DNA from: a virus
IMG/VR virus record: IMGVR_UViG_3300032304_002271
Coordinates: 1 to 33,107 of that record
Length of the DNA stretch: 33,107 nt
Reading direction: 5' to 3' (one strand)
Shown here: in pieces, positions 16,975 to 24,406 of the stretch
How positions within the stretch are numbered: the stretch's first letter is position 1
Layout: every line of letters begins with the position of its first letter
The notes under the pieces: generated by a model
What the model was told of the DNA's origin: nothing
Databases searched by the model: none
The model's input: the letters and a program-made list of their open reading frames with translations, nothing else
Made by a program: the position numbers and the translations under genes

Positions 16975-19473
16975 ATGCCCTGGTGGGATTTTTATAAACT
17001 TTGGACATATCAATTCGAAAAAGGTCCGATCGAAAGAGTGGATAATAGTCAGATTACAGGCGCAGGCATGGTTGTCCCAGATGCCATGCCAGACCTTAGA
17101 GGAGATCAATACAGTGCTGGACAATCTCAATTAAGACTCCACGACAGCAATGATTTTATAGATTTATCAACTGTTACAAATAGACAGTCTCGATACAAAG
17201 AATACGAAAGGCTCCGAAGCGTTGCGGAAGTCGAAATGGCAATGACCGTCATAAGTGATGAAGCATGCATAGCCGGAGAAACAAGAATATCAACCCTTTT
17301 TGATGGACCAAGAACCATAGAGTGGCTTACAGATAGATGGAAAAAAGATCCAAGTCCATTTTTGGTGTACTGCTGGGACTTTGACAAAGAAGACTATACC
17401 CTTGGATGGGCATATGAACCTAGGAAGGTAAAGAAATCTAAAACTATTAAAGTTTTGATGGATGATGGCCACACCTTCACAGTAACAACGGATCATCGCA
17501 TATTAAAACGAGATCAAGAATGGATCGAAGCAGGAGATCTAAAGGAAGGCGATGAATTGATGCCATTCTATAGGCTAGATCCGAATAGAAATTTAACTAA
17601 AGCAAAAAATCGTCAATTTCCAAGAATATTCACATTTAACGGATGGAAGCACGAAAGACAATTCATTGACGAATGGAGAGATAAAAGAACCAAGGAAAAA
17701 TACAAGAAATTAAATGAAGCAAGCAGACTCATTGCGGCAGGAACAACATGCAAATCAGTTGAAAAAATCATGCGACATCCATGGAAGAGTGTGCATAACT
17801 GGATAACAAGGGAAGGGTTTAGTGGAAGAGAGCTTAAATGGCTAGGCGAACACGAAGATAAAAGAAAAGTTCTAGGAATATTACCTGGTCCAGAAGTGCA
17901 AGTTTATGATTTGAGCGTCAAAGATCATGAAAATTTCTGCACCGATTCAGTTGTCATGCATAACTGCCAGAAAAATGAAGACGGCGATATATTCAAAATT
18001 GAATCTGACAACGAAGAAGTTAGAAAAGAATTAGAATTTCTTTGTTTCAACAGAAAAATGCTAAATCTTAATAGAAAAATTTGGCAGATGGTCAAAAAAC
18101 TCTGCGTATTCGGTGACGGTTTTTATGAACTCATAACAGATCCAACCAATCCCAAAGAAGGAATATTAAAAATTCAAGAACTTCCAGCGGAAAGTATGTA
18201 CAAGATAGTTACAACCAAAGGAAGAGTTGTCGAATACCAGCAAAGTAGAGAAGGTCCAGACTATCAGGCATTAACAAGAAGTAATGTCACAACAGCCACT
18301 GACCAAGAACTTATGCAGTCTACAGCAATTAGATTCGCGCCATCTCAAGTAATTCATATGTTCCTTGGAGAAGATAGAAAAACCTTCTACCCATACGGTC
18401 AAAGCCTTATGGAACCAGCAAGAGGTCCAGCACATCAATTGCGACTCATGGAAGACGCAATGATGGTATATCGTCTTACAAGAAGTCCAGAAAGAAGAGT
18501 TTTTTATATCGATGTTGGCCAATTGCCGCCATTCAAGGCAGAAGCATTTGTCGAACGAATGAAGGACCAGTTCAGAAAGAAAAAAGTTCAAACAAGAACA
18601 GGAACCGGACAGGGAGCAAATGCCGTAGACGAAAGATGGCACGCTCCAGCGGCTGATGAAGATTACTGGATTCCTATCAGACCTAATGCAAACACAAGAA
18701 TAGACACACTTCCTGGAGCCCAGAATCTAGGAGAGATCGATGATGCACTCTATTTCAGAAATAAACTTTTCACTGCTCTGAACTTTCCAAAGAATTATCT
18801 CAGCAATGAAGATGTCGGAGCAACAAGAATCACCTTGTCTGCTCAAGATGCTAGATTCGCAAGAATGATCGAAAGAATACAAGCAACCTTAGAAGATGGA
18901 ATTTTAGAAGTCTGTGAGAGACACCTTGAAATGCGTGGATTTCCTCAAGAATCATTTGAAGATCTTAAAATACAAATGAATCCTCCTTCAAGTTGGAGAG
19001 AATTGAGTGAAGCCGAAGTAATGAACAACAGAATCAGCGCTGTGACGACTCTCAAATCAAGCACTCTGATGAGCGATTTTGATCTTTTAACAAAATATAT
19101 GAAGATCCCACAGGACGAAGCAGAAAGAATAGTTGCAAGAAACAAGATTCAAAAAATCGAAGATCTCAAGATTCAGATAATAGGTCAAAATCCACAACTA
19201 CTCGGCGTGGGGACACCAGGACCACAATCTGGCGAGCCTGAGATGGGTACGGAAGCAGGAGGACCGACTCCTAATCTAGAATTGTCTCAAGAACAACCGC
19301 AAGAGGAAACTCCAGAAGAACCATCAGAACAACCTGAACAAGAGGAAACCCAATCTAAACCAGAACCACTTCCCGAGCCTTCCGAAGAAGATATTAAAAA
19401 ATATAACTTAGGAATAGAAGACTATAGCAGAACAATAGATAGTGAAGAAATAGATTGGAGCGAGGAGGGGTAG
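16975..19473 (+). CDS. T4 gp20-type portal vertex protein interrupted by an intein
   Basis: 832 residues as translated, about 599 after removal of the 233-residue intein (T4 gp20 is 524). The ATG follows GCGAGG. The N-terminal extein ends at VISDEA and continues after the intein as CQKNEDGDIFKIESDNEEV. This is the conserved DEC-x-KNEDG region of T4-like portals, followed by LNLNRKIWQMVKKLCVFGDGFYEL and YPYGQSLMEPARGPAHQLRLMEDAMMVYRL, both recognisable gp20 segments. The portal forms the dodecameric ring through which DNA is packaged and where the tail attaches. The last roughly 90 residues are an acidic Pro/Glu/Gln-rich tail unlike T4 gp20. Because the portal is essential, splicing is presumably efficient. 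Confidence 0.92.
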   Translation: MPWWDFYKLWTYQFEKGPIERVDNSQITGAGMVVPDAMPDLRGDQYSAGQSQLRLHDSNDFIDLSTVTNRQSRYKEYERLRSVAEVEMAMTVISDEACIAGETRISTLFDGPRTIEWLTDRWKKDPSPFLVYCWDFDKEDYTLGWAYEPRKVKKSKTIKVLMDDGHTFTVTTDHRILKRDQEWIEAGDLKEGDELMPFYRLDPNRNLTKAKNRQFPRIFTFNGWKHERQFIDEWRDKRTKEKYKKLNEASRLIAAGTTCKSVEKIMRHPWKSVHNWITREGFSGRELKWLGEHEDKRKVLGILPGPEVQVYDLSVKDHENFCTDSVVMHNCQKNEDGDIFKIESDNEEVRKELEFLCFNRKMLNLNRKIWQMVKKLCVFGDGFYELITDPTNPKEGILKIQELPAESMYKIVTTKGRVVEYQQSREGPDYQALTRSNVTTATDQELMQSTAIRFAPSQVIHMFLGEDRKTFYPYGQSLMEPARGPAHQLRLMEDAMMVYRLTRSPERRVFYIDVGQLPPFKAEAFVERMKDQFRKKKVQTRTGTGQGANAVDERWHAPAADEDYWIPIRPNANTRIDTLPGAQNLGEIDDALYFRNKLFTALNFPKNYLSNEDVGATRITLSAQDARFARMIERIQATLEDGILEVCERHLEMRGFPQESFEDLKIQMNPPSSWRELSEAEVMNNRISAVTTLKSSTLMSDFDLLTKYMKIPQDEAERIVARNKIQKIEDLKIQIIGQNPQLLGVGTPGPQSGEPEMGTEAGGPTPNLELSQEQPQEETPEEPSEQPEQEETQSKPEPLPEPSEEDIKKYNLGIEDYSRTIDSEEIDWSEEG
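17266..17964 (+). mobile_element. Intein in the portal protein (233 residues)
   Basis: Residues 98-330 of the portal translation. Block A starts with the nucleophile Cys98 (CIAGETRIST). Block B is GHTFTVTTDHRIL, with the conserved TxxH. Block F is VYDLSVKDHENFCTD, block G is VVMHN, and the +1 residue is Cys331. All class 1 splicing residues (Cys1, B-block Thr/His, penultimate His, terminal Asn, Cys+1) are present, so it should splice. No LAGLIDADG or HNH nuclease motif is seen. In the linker, residues about 246-285 (NEASRLIAAG, then SVEKIMRHPWKSVHNWI) read like a helix-turn-helix, probably left over from a lost homing endonuclease. Confidence 0.9.
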
Positions 19474-19623
19474 TTGGATCTCTTCAAAATTAAAAACAAA
19501 ATATGCGAAATAAGATCATACATCGCATCGGATTGGCCCGGCGTAGAAGAGAGAAAAAGACTATACAAGCAACTAGAAGAACTTGAGAAAGAACTTAAAG
19601 CTAAAGAAAAAGAGGAAAACTAA
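19474..19623 (+). CDS. Small charged coiled-coil protein after the portal (gp67-position)
   Basis: 49 residues (MDLFKIKNKICEIRSYIASD...), starting with TTG immediately after the portal stop codon. A strong GAGGAGGGG ribosome site lies within the portal's last codons. The second half is a highly charged helix (ERKRLYKQLEELEKELKAKEKEE). In T4 the small charged prohead-core protein gp67 is encoded directly after gp20, so the position and character fit an analogue, but there is no sequence match I can claim. Its TAA converges with the AAA ATPase stop, sharing four bases (ctaa). Confidence 0.6.
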   Translation: MDLFKIKNKICEIRSYIASDWPGVEERKRLYKQLEELEKELKAKEKEEN

Positions 19624-20741
19624 AAACCAACTTTTCTCTTTTCTTCTTTTTCGTGAAAGTTTTCGTCTTCATTATAAATTTCAGCAAGAGTCATAGGAGA
19701 CTCGGCTTTTCTTGAAGAACCAAGAGACTTTAGAACAAGGTTAGCCTCTTCGGATTTTAAAGGACTAAAGTGATGTTCAACAAGAAGTCTTCCTTTTCTC
19801 ACAAGGGCTTTATCTATATTTTCTCGATCAATATTAAATGTTGCAACGACCATGATATTCAAGCAGTCGCCTAAAATTCCATCCGTAATATTAAGAATGT
19901 TGCTAATAGCCTCATTATCTTGAGATTCTCTACTCCGGAGTACTTTCTCCGCATCCTCTAATAGAAGCACAGCATTTCTGTGTCTCATTATGAAACTAAG
20001 AAAATCCGGATTGGTGAGTTGCTCGGCAGCAGCACTAGAAATATAGATTACTTTCCTAGTGGTTTTGGTTGTAAGATACTTGATAAATGTACTTTTCCCA
20101 GTACCAGGATCTCCTGAAAACAGAACAAGTCCATTCTTGTTCTTACTCAGACATTTTATTACTTTGTCAAATTTATCAGATGCTGCTTCGCCATAATTTA
20201 ACTTTAAATCTATTTTCTTCTGCGGGAGTTTAATATCGAACCGTTGAAGGGCAAGCATGCCATCCGAACTACACAAAAGATAAACATTGCTGTGTTTCTT
20301 TGGTTCCGGGTCTCTTTCTATGCAAGATCGAACCTTTTCCATATTTTCCTTTTTTTGGAAAAGTATTTTACACCGATATGCAGACGCCTCTTTCAGATCT
20401 TCTTCTTCATCTTCCACGCCATCTTCATACTCCATCACAAAACGACTGACGATACTCTCTCTTCTATAGAAAAAACACAGTACATCTTCAAATTCAAAAC
20501 AAACTTCCGTGTTGTTCACGGAACGTTCTTCATCAATAAACTTTTCATTTTCACAGGAGAAAATGCGTTTTGCGCCCATTTTCTCAATTTTTTTAATACT
20601 GCTTTCGTTTATAGAAAAATTAACTTCATGAATAAAAGGCTGTGCCGCGTACTTGTTGCAATAATAATAAAGAAGATTGAAATATACGCCGTAATCGTTG
20701 GTGTGAACCTTGCGAGCATAAGGGTTAAAATTTGTTTCCAT
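19620..20741 (-). CDS. BCS1-like AAA+ ATPase
   Basis: 373 residues from the ATG at 20741 (a GTG one codon earlier is possible). Numbering from that GTG: an N-terminal domain of about 180 residues has an acidic stretch (EYEDGVEDEEEDLKEA). It precedes an AAA+ core with Walker A GDPGTGKST (211-219), Walker B VLLLEDAE (259-266), sensor-1 ATFN (301-304) and the Arg-finger region RKGRL (316-320). LNYGE and the late MTLAEIYN match a BCS1/YjoB-related group common in Bacteroidetes and large phages. It probably acts as a hexameric unfoldase or remodeller. It is on the minus strand inside an otherwise plus-strand head block, which suggests a head-assembly role or a later insertion; neither can be proved here. 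Confidence 0.8.
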   Translation of the reverse strand: METNFNPYARKVHTNDYGVYFNLLYYYCNKYAAQPFIHEVNFSINESSIKKIEKMGAKRIFSCENEKFIDEERSVNNTEVCFEFEDVLCFFYRRESIVSRFVMEYEDGVEDEEEDLKEASAYRCKILFQKKENMEKVRSCIERDPEPKKHSNVYLLCSSDGMLALQRFDIKLPQKKIDLKLNYGEAASDKFDKVIKCLSKNKNGLVLFSGDPGTGKSTFIKYLTTKTTRKVIYISSAAAEQLTNPDFLSFIMRHRNAVLLLEDAEKVLRSRESQDNEAISNILNITDGILGDCLNIMVVATFNIDRENIDKALVRKGRLLVEHHFSPLKSEEANLVLKSLGSSRKAESPMTLAEIYNEDENFHEKEEKRKVGF

Positions 20742-20929
20742 CACCCTATTTTATAGAACTTCAGCAAAAATGCAACTCCAATAACCGAAAAAAATGGTTC
20801 CTGAAGCATACTATACCTATTAGTTATTTCTGTTTCGGTAATTAGAGATCAAAAAAGAAGCCCGGAGCGACTATATAGGTCTATGTGTATGGCTTTCGGG
20901 ACCAAAAAAGACTAGGAGCATAATAAGAT
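20742..20929. promoter_or_regulatory. Divergent control region between the AAA ATPase and the head operon
   Basis: 188 bp between divergent genes. A 10-bp inverted repeat, ATAACCGAAA (20781-20790) and TTTCGGTAAT (20833-20842, one mismatch), flanks an A/T-rich segment with TATACCTAT. Further right, CCCGGAGC (20861-20868) can pair with GGCTTTCGGG (20891-20900), one base bulged, around a CTATATAGG element. AGGAGC (20915-20920) is the ribosome site for the ATG at 20930. On the minus strand CTATAAAATAG lies just before the ATPase start. Operator or leader hairpins are possible; function is inferred. Confidence 0.4.
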
Positions 20930-22726
20930 ATGAAAAGAAAACTCATCGACTTCGACGCTTTCAGCAAAATCAAGACAGAATCGCTTTCAAGCGTCCAACG
21001 CGAACTCGAGGCCGCAGCGCCCCTTCTCGCCAGAACACTCGAACTCGAAGGACTCTCCCTTGATTCCTACGGATCAGAAAGCGCCCTATTTGAAACAGTA
21101 GACGGTGACTATGTTCACGCTGATTTTCAAATTAAAAATGGCCATGTTCAGTTCGATAACGTTGAACAACTCGTAATTAACGAAGAAACAGAACACGCAA
21201 AAAGCAAAGAAGTCATCTCCCAAATGATTGATTCGCTCATCGAATCAAATAATGCCAAGGCTGACGAACTCTTCGCCGAATGGATGGGTCTCCCAAGAAC
21301 AAAAAGAATTTTCAATGAAGTCAAGAAAATGCGCGTTGTTCCGATCAGAAAAAAGGTCGGAGGAAAAACAAAGATCGTAGGCTACAAAAAGGCTCGTTGG
21401 AATGTCACTCCTCATTCACACGAAAGCGCTGGAAAAACTGCCAAGCGCATGCGTAGTAAGAAAATAAACCAGAAAAAACTACCCGAAGGACTCAGAAAGT
21501 TTCTCGCCCAAAGACGCGCCAGAATAAAGAAGACAATCGGAGAATGGCGCGTAATCGCAGAAAATGTTCTCGGATATGTTGATCTAAACGAAAATGGTCC
21601 AATTGTAGATCAATGCCAAGTTCTAAAGAATGGCGGAGAAATAGTCGGAGTTAGAGTTCCCACTGTGAAACTCAGAAACGAAGCCAAACTCCTCAAATTC
21701 AATTGGAAAACTCTCAACACTGACGTTGTCGTCAAGAGAAACGAAAGCAAGAAAATTCACGAAAACAAAGAGTTTAGCAACGAAATTGTCGAACTCAAGC
21801 GTTTCAATGCTCTCTCTGACAACAAGACAACAGAAGAATGCATCGAAAGAATATCAGCTAACTTTCCAAGTGTAATCTATCTCACAGAAGAAGAACTCGC
21901 AGGAAAGATCAAAAACGTTCTCGAATCAGCGAACGCGAGCAACTATGACGATGAGACATGCAGATTCCTAGCGGAAGGCATTCTCCGCACAATCCATGAT
22001 AACTTCGTGGATCGCGTAAGTAAGATCGTCAAACTCGCGGGCGCCAAAATCAACGAATCCGCAGCGGACAAGTATGCGGAATTCAAGAACACCGTAAATG
22101 CCTATTACAAGAGCCTTGACGAATCTTCGGCTCTAGAAATGCAAGCATTCGTCGATGTCTATGAAGCCCTCAGACAAGTTCATGAACTTGCCAAGGAAGA
22201 AAACAATGAAGTCGTAGCAGAAGAAACTGCCACTCACCTCGATGAACTACTTCCAATCGTAAAGAATGAATCTGATCTTTCTCTTGAAGTGCTCGCAGAA
22301 GCCGCAGAATGGCTCTACGACATCGTAGAAGGAACCATGGGAGAAGAATGGAAGACAAACGAACCAGTCGTAAGCGCCGAAGGAGAACATCCCGAAGTTG
22401 CTAAGAAAGGTAAGCACTCACAGTCGCCAGCAGATATGGAAGGAAACACACCCGAGCAACACCACACCAGCGACGGAAAAGAAGTTCAAGGCGATGCAGC
22501 CAAAGAACTAGCCGCCGGTGGATGGAGCAACCTCGGAGGCGAAGGAGTTTATCCAAGTCTCGATAATCCCTACGTGCCAAAAGCAGGAGATTACAAAATC
22601 GCCGGCGAAAAAGATGTTGACTCAGACAGTGATCAACTTGCTCAATGGGGCGACAACGAAACTTGGCCAAACCTTCAGAATCCCTACGTAAAAGATTCTG
22701 CTGCACCTGAATCCGTCAAAGAATAA
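20930..22726 (+). CDS. Large head-module protein of unknown function
   Basis: 598 residues, not recognised, with a good AGGAGC ribosome site. It lies where T4 has gp67/gp68, just before the prohead protease, so a prohead-core or internal protein is likely. Residues about 130-205 are very basic (VPIRKKVGGKTKIVGYKK, RARIKKTIGEW), a possible nucleic-acid-binding patch. Residues about 370-470 are helical and acidic. The C-terminal about 120 residues are low-complexity with two copies of a short motif, YPSLDNPYV (541-549) and WPNLQNPYV (579-587), spaced 38 residues apart. Several (L/I)-x-E sites, the T4 gp21 cleavage pattern, are present, so it could be processed during head maturation. Confidence 0.75.
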   Translation: MKRKLIDFDAFSKIKTESLSSVQRELEAAAPLLARTLELEGLSLDSYGSESALFETVDGDYVHADFQIKNGHVQFDNVEQLVINEETEHAKSKEVISQMIDSLIESNNAKADELFAEWMGLPRTKRIFNEVKKMRVVPIRKKVGGKTKIVGYKKARWNVTPHSHESAGKTAKRMRSKKINQKKLPEGLRKFLAQRRARIKKTIGEWRVIAENVLGYVDLNENGPIVDQCQVLKNGGEIVGVRVPTVKLRNEAKLLKFNWKTLNTDVVVKRNESKKIHENKEFSNEIVELKRFNALSDNKTTEECIERISANFPSVIYLTEEELAGKIKNVLESANASNYDDETCRFLAEGILRTIHDNFVDRVSKIVKLAGAKINESAADKYAEFKNTVNAYYKSLDESSALEMQAFVDVYEALRQVHELAKEENNEVVAEETATHLDELLPIVKNESDLSLEVLAEAAEWLYDIVEGTMGEEWKTNEPVVSAEGEHPEVAKKGKHSQSPADMEGNTPEQHHTSDGKEVQGDAAKELAAGGWSNLGGEGVYPSLDNPYVPKAGDYKIAGEKDVDSDSDQLAQWGDNETWPNLQNPYVKDSAAPESVKE

Positions 22727-22741
22727 ACAAGGAGGTATTCG

Positions 22742-23458
22742 ATGGAACTATTGGTAGAACACGACAGGACGCCCGGAGTCGTATACGAAAACAGATTGAT
22801 CATGGGAGGAGCAAGCGCAATCCTTAACGAAATGGATCTGCACGAGTCTTCCTCACAAGGATCTACTATCGTAAAGTTCCGTGGCAAATTCCAAGAAGCA
22901 GATGCAGTTAACAAAAATAAAAGAACATATCCCTTCAGTGTGCTCGATGATAATGTCAAAGCACTCAATGAAGCAATAGAAGGTGGCGGACTCATTGGAG
23001 AACTCGACCACCCAACCGATAGCATAGTACACTTCGCCAATGCAAGCCACAAAATAACAAAACTATGGTGGGAAGGCAAAACACTCATGGGCGAAGGAAT
23101 CATACTTAATACACCCCACGGGAAGATCCTCAAGGCACTCATCAACGACGGAGTCCGAGTTGGTATCAGTAGCCGAGGGGTAGGTAATGGCAAAGTGAAC
23201 GAAGAAGGAATCCTCGTCATAGGTGAGAGCTACAAACTCATAACTTTCGACGCGGTTGCCGACCCAAGCACAAGCCAAGCTTTCCAAAAGAAGGTGGTTT
23301 CAAAGGAAAGCGCAAACCAAACCACAACGTCCGGAGAGACCGCGTTGGTGAAAAATGAATCCAGCAGCATACATACTCTAAGCAAAGAGCTAATTCTTGC
23401 TGCAATCGGTGGGATTGTCCAGAAACAAGCTAAAGAAATTAAAGAGAGGTTGAACTAA
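22742..23458 (+). CDS. Prohead core protease, T4 gp21-type (peptidase S80)
   Basis: 238 residues with an AAGGAGG ribosome site. Conserved segments are VNKNKRTYP (57-64), LIGELDHPTD with the catalytic His90, VGISSRGVG with the nucleophile Ser143 or Ser144, and ITFDAVADPS (168-176) with the conserved Asp. These match the T4 gp21/herpesvirus-like prohead protease fold. The enzyme cleaves the scaffold, the capsid protein and internal proteins after the prohead has formed. T4 gp21 is 212 residues, so the length fits, with an extra Ser/Thr-rich C-terminal tail (about 185-238) that may itself be removed by self-cleavage. The scaffold gene follows with a one-base overlap. Confidence 0.93.
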   Translation: MELLVEHDRTPGVVYENRLIMGGASAILNEMDLHESSSQGSTIVKFRGKFQEADAVNKNKRTYPFSVLDDNVKALNEAIEGGGLIGELDHPTDSIVHFANASHKITKLWWEGKTLMGEGIILNTPHGKILKALINDGVRVGISSRGVGNGKVNEEGILVIGESYKLITFDAVADPSTSQAFQKKVVSKESANQTTTSGETALVKNESSSIHTLSKELILAAIGGIVQKQAKEIKERLN

Positions 23459-24372
23459 TGGAAAAAATTGTTGAGGCTCTAACAAAGCTGCTCCCGGAAG
23501 AAGCAGTCGCTGAAGTAACCGAAGCTGTAAAGACCGAACTCGAAGGCGCAAAACAAGCCTACGAACAGGAATATAGCAGCAAGCTCGAAGAGGCTTATGC
23601 CGAACTCTCGGACGAACTCAAGACCTCCGAAGAGACAGCGTACCAAGGCTACAAAGAAGCCTACGCCATCATCGAAGACCTCCGTGGTCGTCTCGAAACA
23701 CAACAAAAAGAATTCGAACTAAGCATGGAAGAAGGATACGAAGAAGCCTACCAAATGCTAGTTGCGGAGAAAGGTAAGAACGAAAATCTCGAAGTCGAGA
23801 TGTACGAACAGTTCAACACCAAACTCCAAGAAATGAAGGAATACATGGTCGACAAAGTTGATCAGTTCCTACAGTACAAAGGCCAAGAAATATACGAAGC
23901 CGCAAAAAATGACGTCAGCAACGACCCCAGAACCGCTGAACACAAGGTCGCCCTCGATAAAATCGTCGAATGCGTATCTGAATTCATCGGCGAAGAAGGC
24001 GTTAGCAATGTAAACAATACTAAAGTAGAGGAAATCGGAACAAAGCTCGAAGAACTCAAGAGCCAAGTTAAGATCCTCGAAGCTAGAAACATCCGCCTCA
24101 GTGCGGAAAATACGAAACTCACCGAAGCCGTCCGTGAAAGCCAAAAGGTAATCACAGAATCGGTCAAGGAAGAGAAGAAAGAAAGAGCAGAAAAAGCGAA
24201 GAATGTGCAGGGGAGAGGACGTGCCGTCAACGATTCGGAGATAGTTGCCGAATGGAATGGCAAAAAGACCGAAGAAAAGAACACTAACGTTGACACAACT
24301 TTAGTCGAAAGTCTCGATCCCGACTTGCTACGTCAAATGCAGGTCTTAGCAGGAACGAAAAACAACGACTAA
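23458..24372 (+). CDS. Prohead scaffold protein, T4 gp22-type
   Basis: 304 residues, starting at ATG overlapping the protease stop (TAATG). It is long, acidic and mostly helical with repeated coiled-coil heptads (for example residues 25-130 rich in EEAY and EL). It ends in a hydrophilic tail of about 70 residues. This composition and its place between gp21 and gp23 are the marks of gp22, the internal core around which the capsid shell assembles and which the protease then destroys. T4 gp22 is 269 residues. There is little sequence identity to expect in this family, so context carries the call. One cysteine (CVSEF) is present; no catalytic motif is visible. Confidence 0.85.
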   Translation: MEKIVEALTKLLPEEAVAEVTEAVKTELEGAKQAYEQEYSSKLEEAYAELSDELKTSEETAYQGYKEAYAIIEDLRGRLETQQKEFELSMEEGYEEAYQMLVAEKGKNENLEVEMYEQFNTKLQEMKEYMVDKVDQFLQYKGQEIYEAAKNDVSNDPRTAEHKVALDKIVECVSEFIGEEGVSNVNNTKVEEIGTKLEELKSQVKILEARNIRLSAENTKLTEAVRESQKVITESVKEEKKERAEKAKNVQGRGRAVNDSEIVAEWNGKKTEEKNTNVDTTLVESLDPDLLRQMQVLAGTKNND

Positions 24373-24406
24373 TTTTACCATCTAGTATAACCAAGGAGAA
24401 AATCAA

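Noticed and set aside
16940-17008. Longer N-terminus for the sulfotransferase-like gene
   Set aside because: It would overlap the divergent portal gene, and the family's N-terminal loop begins at the internal ATG at 16939.
17500-17880. LAGLIDADG or HNH homing nuclease inside the intein
   Set aside because: Neither motif could be found in the linker; only a helix-turn-helix-like stretch is visible.
20244-20756. Plus-strand 170-codon frame over the ATPase gene
   Set aside because: Phe-rich antisense shadow of the AAA+ gene, whose Walker motifs settle the coding strand.
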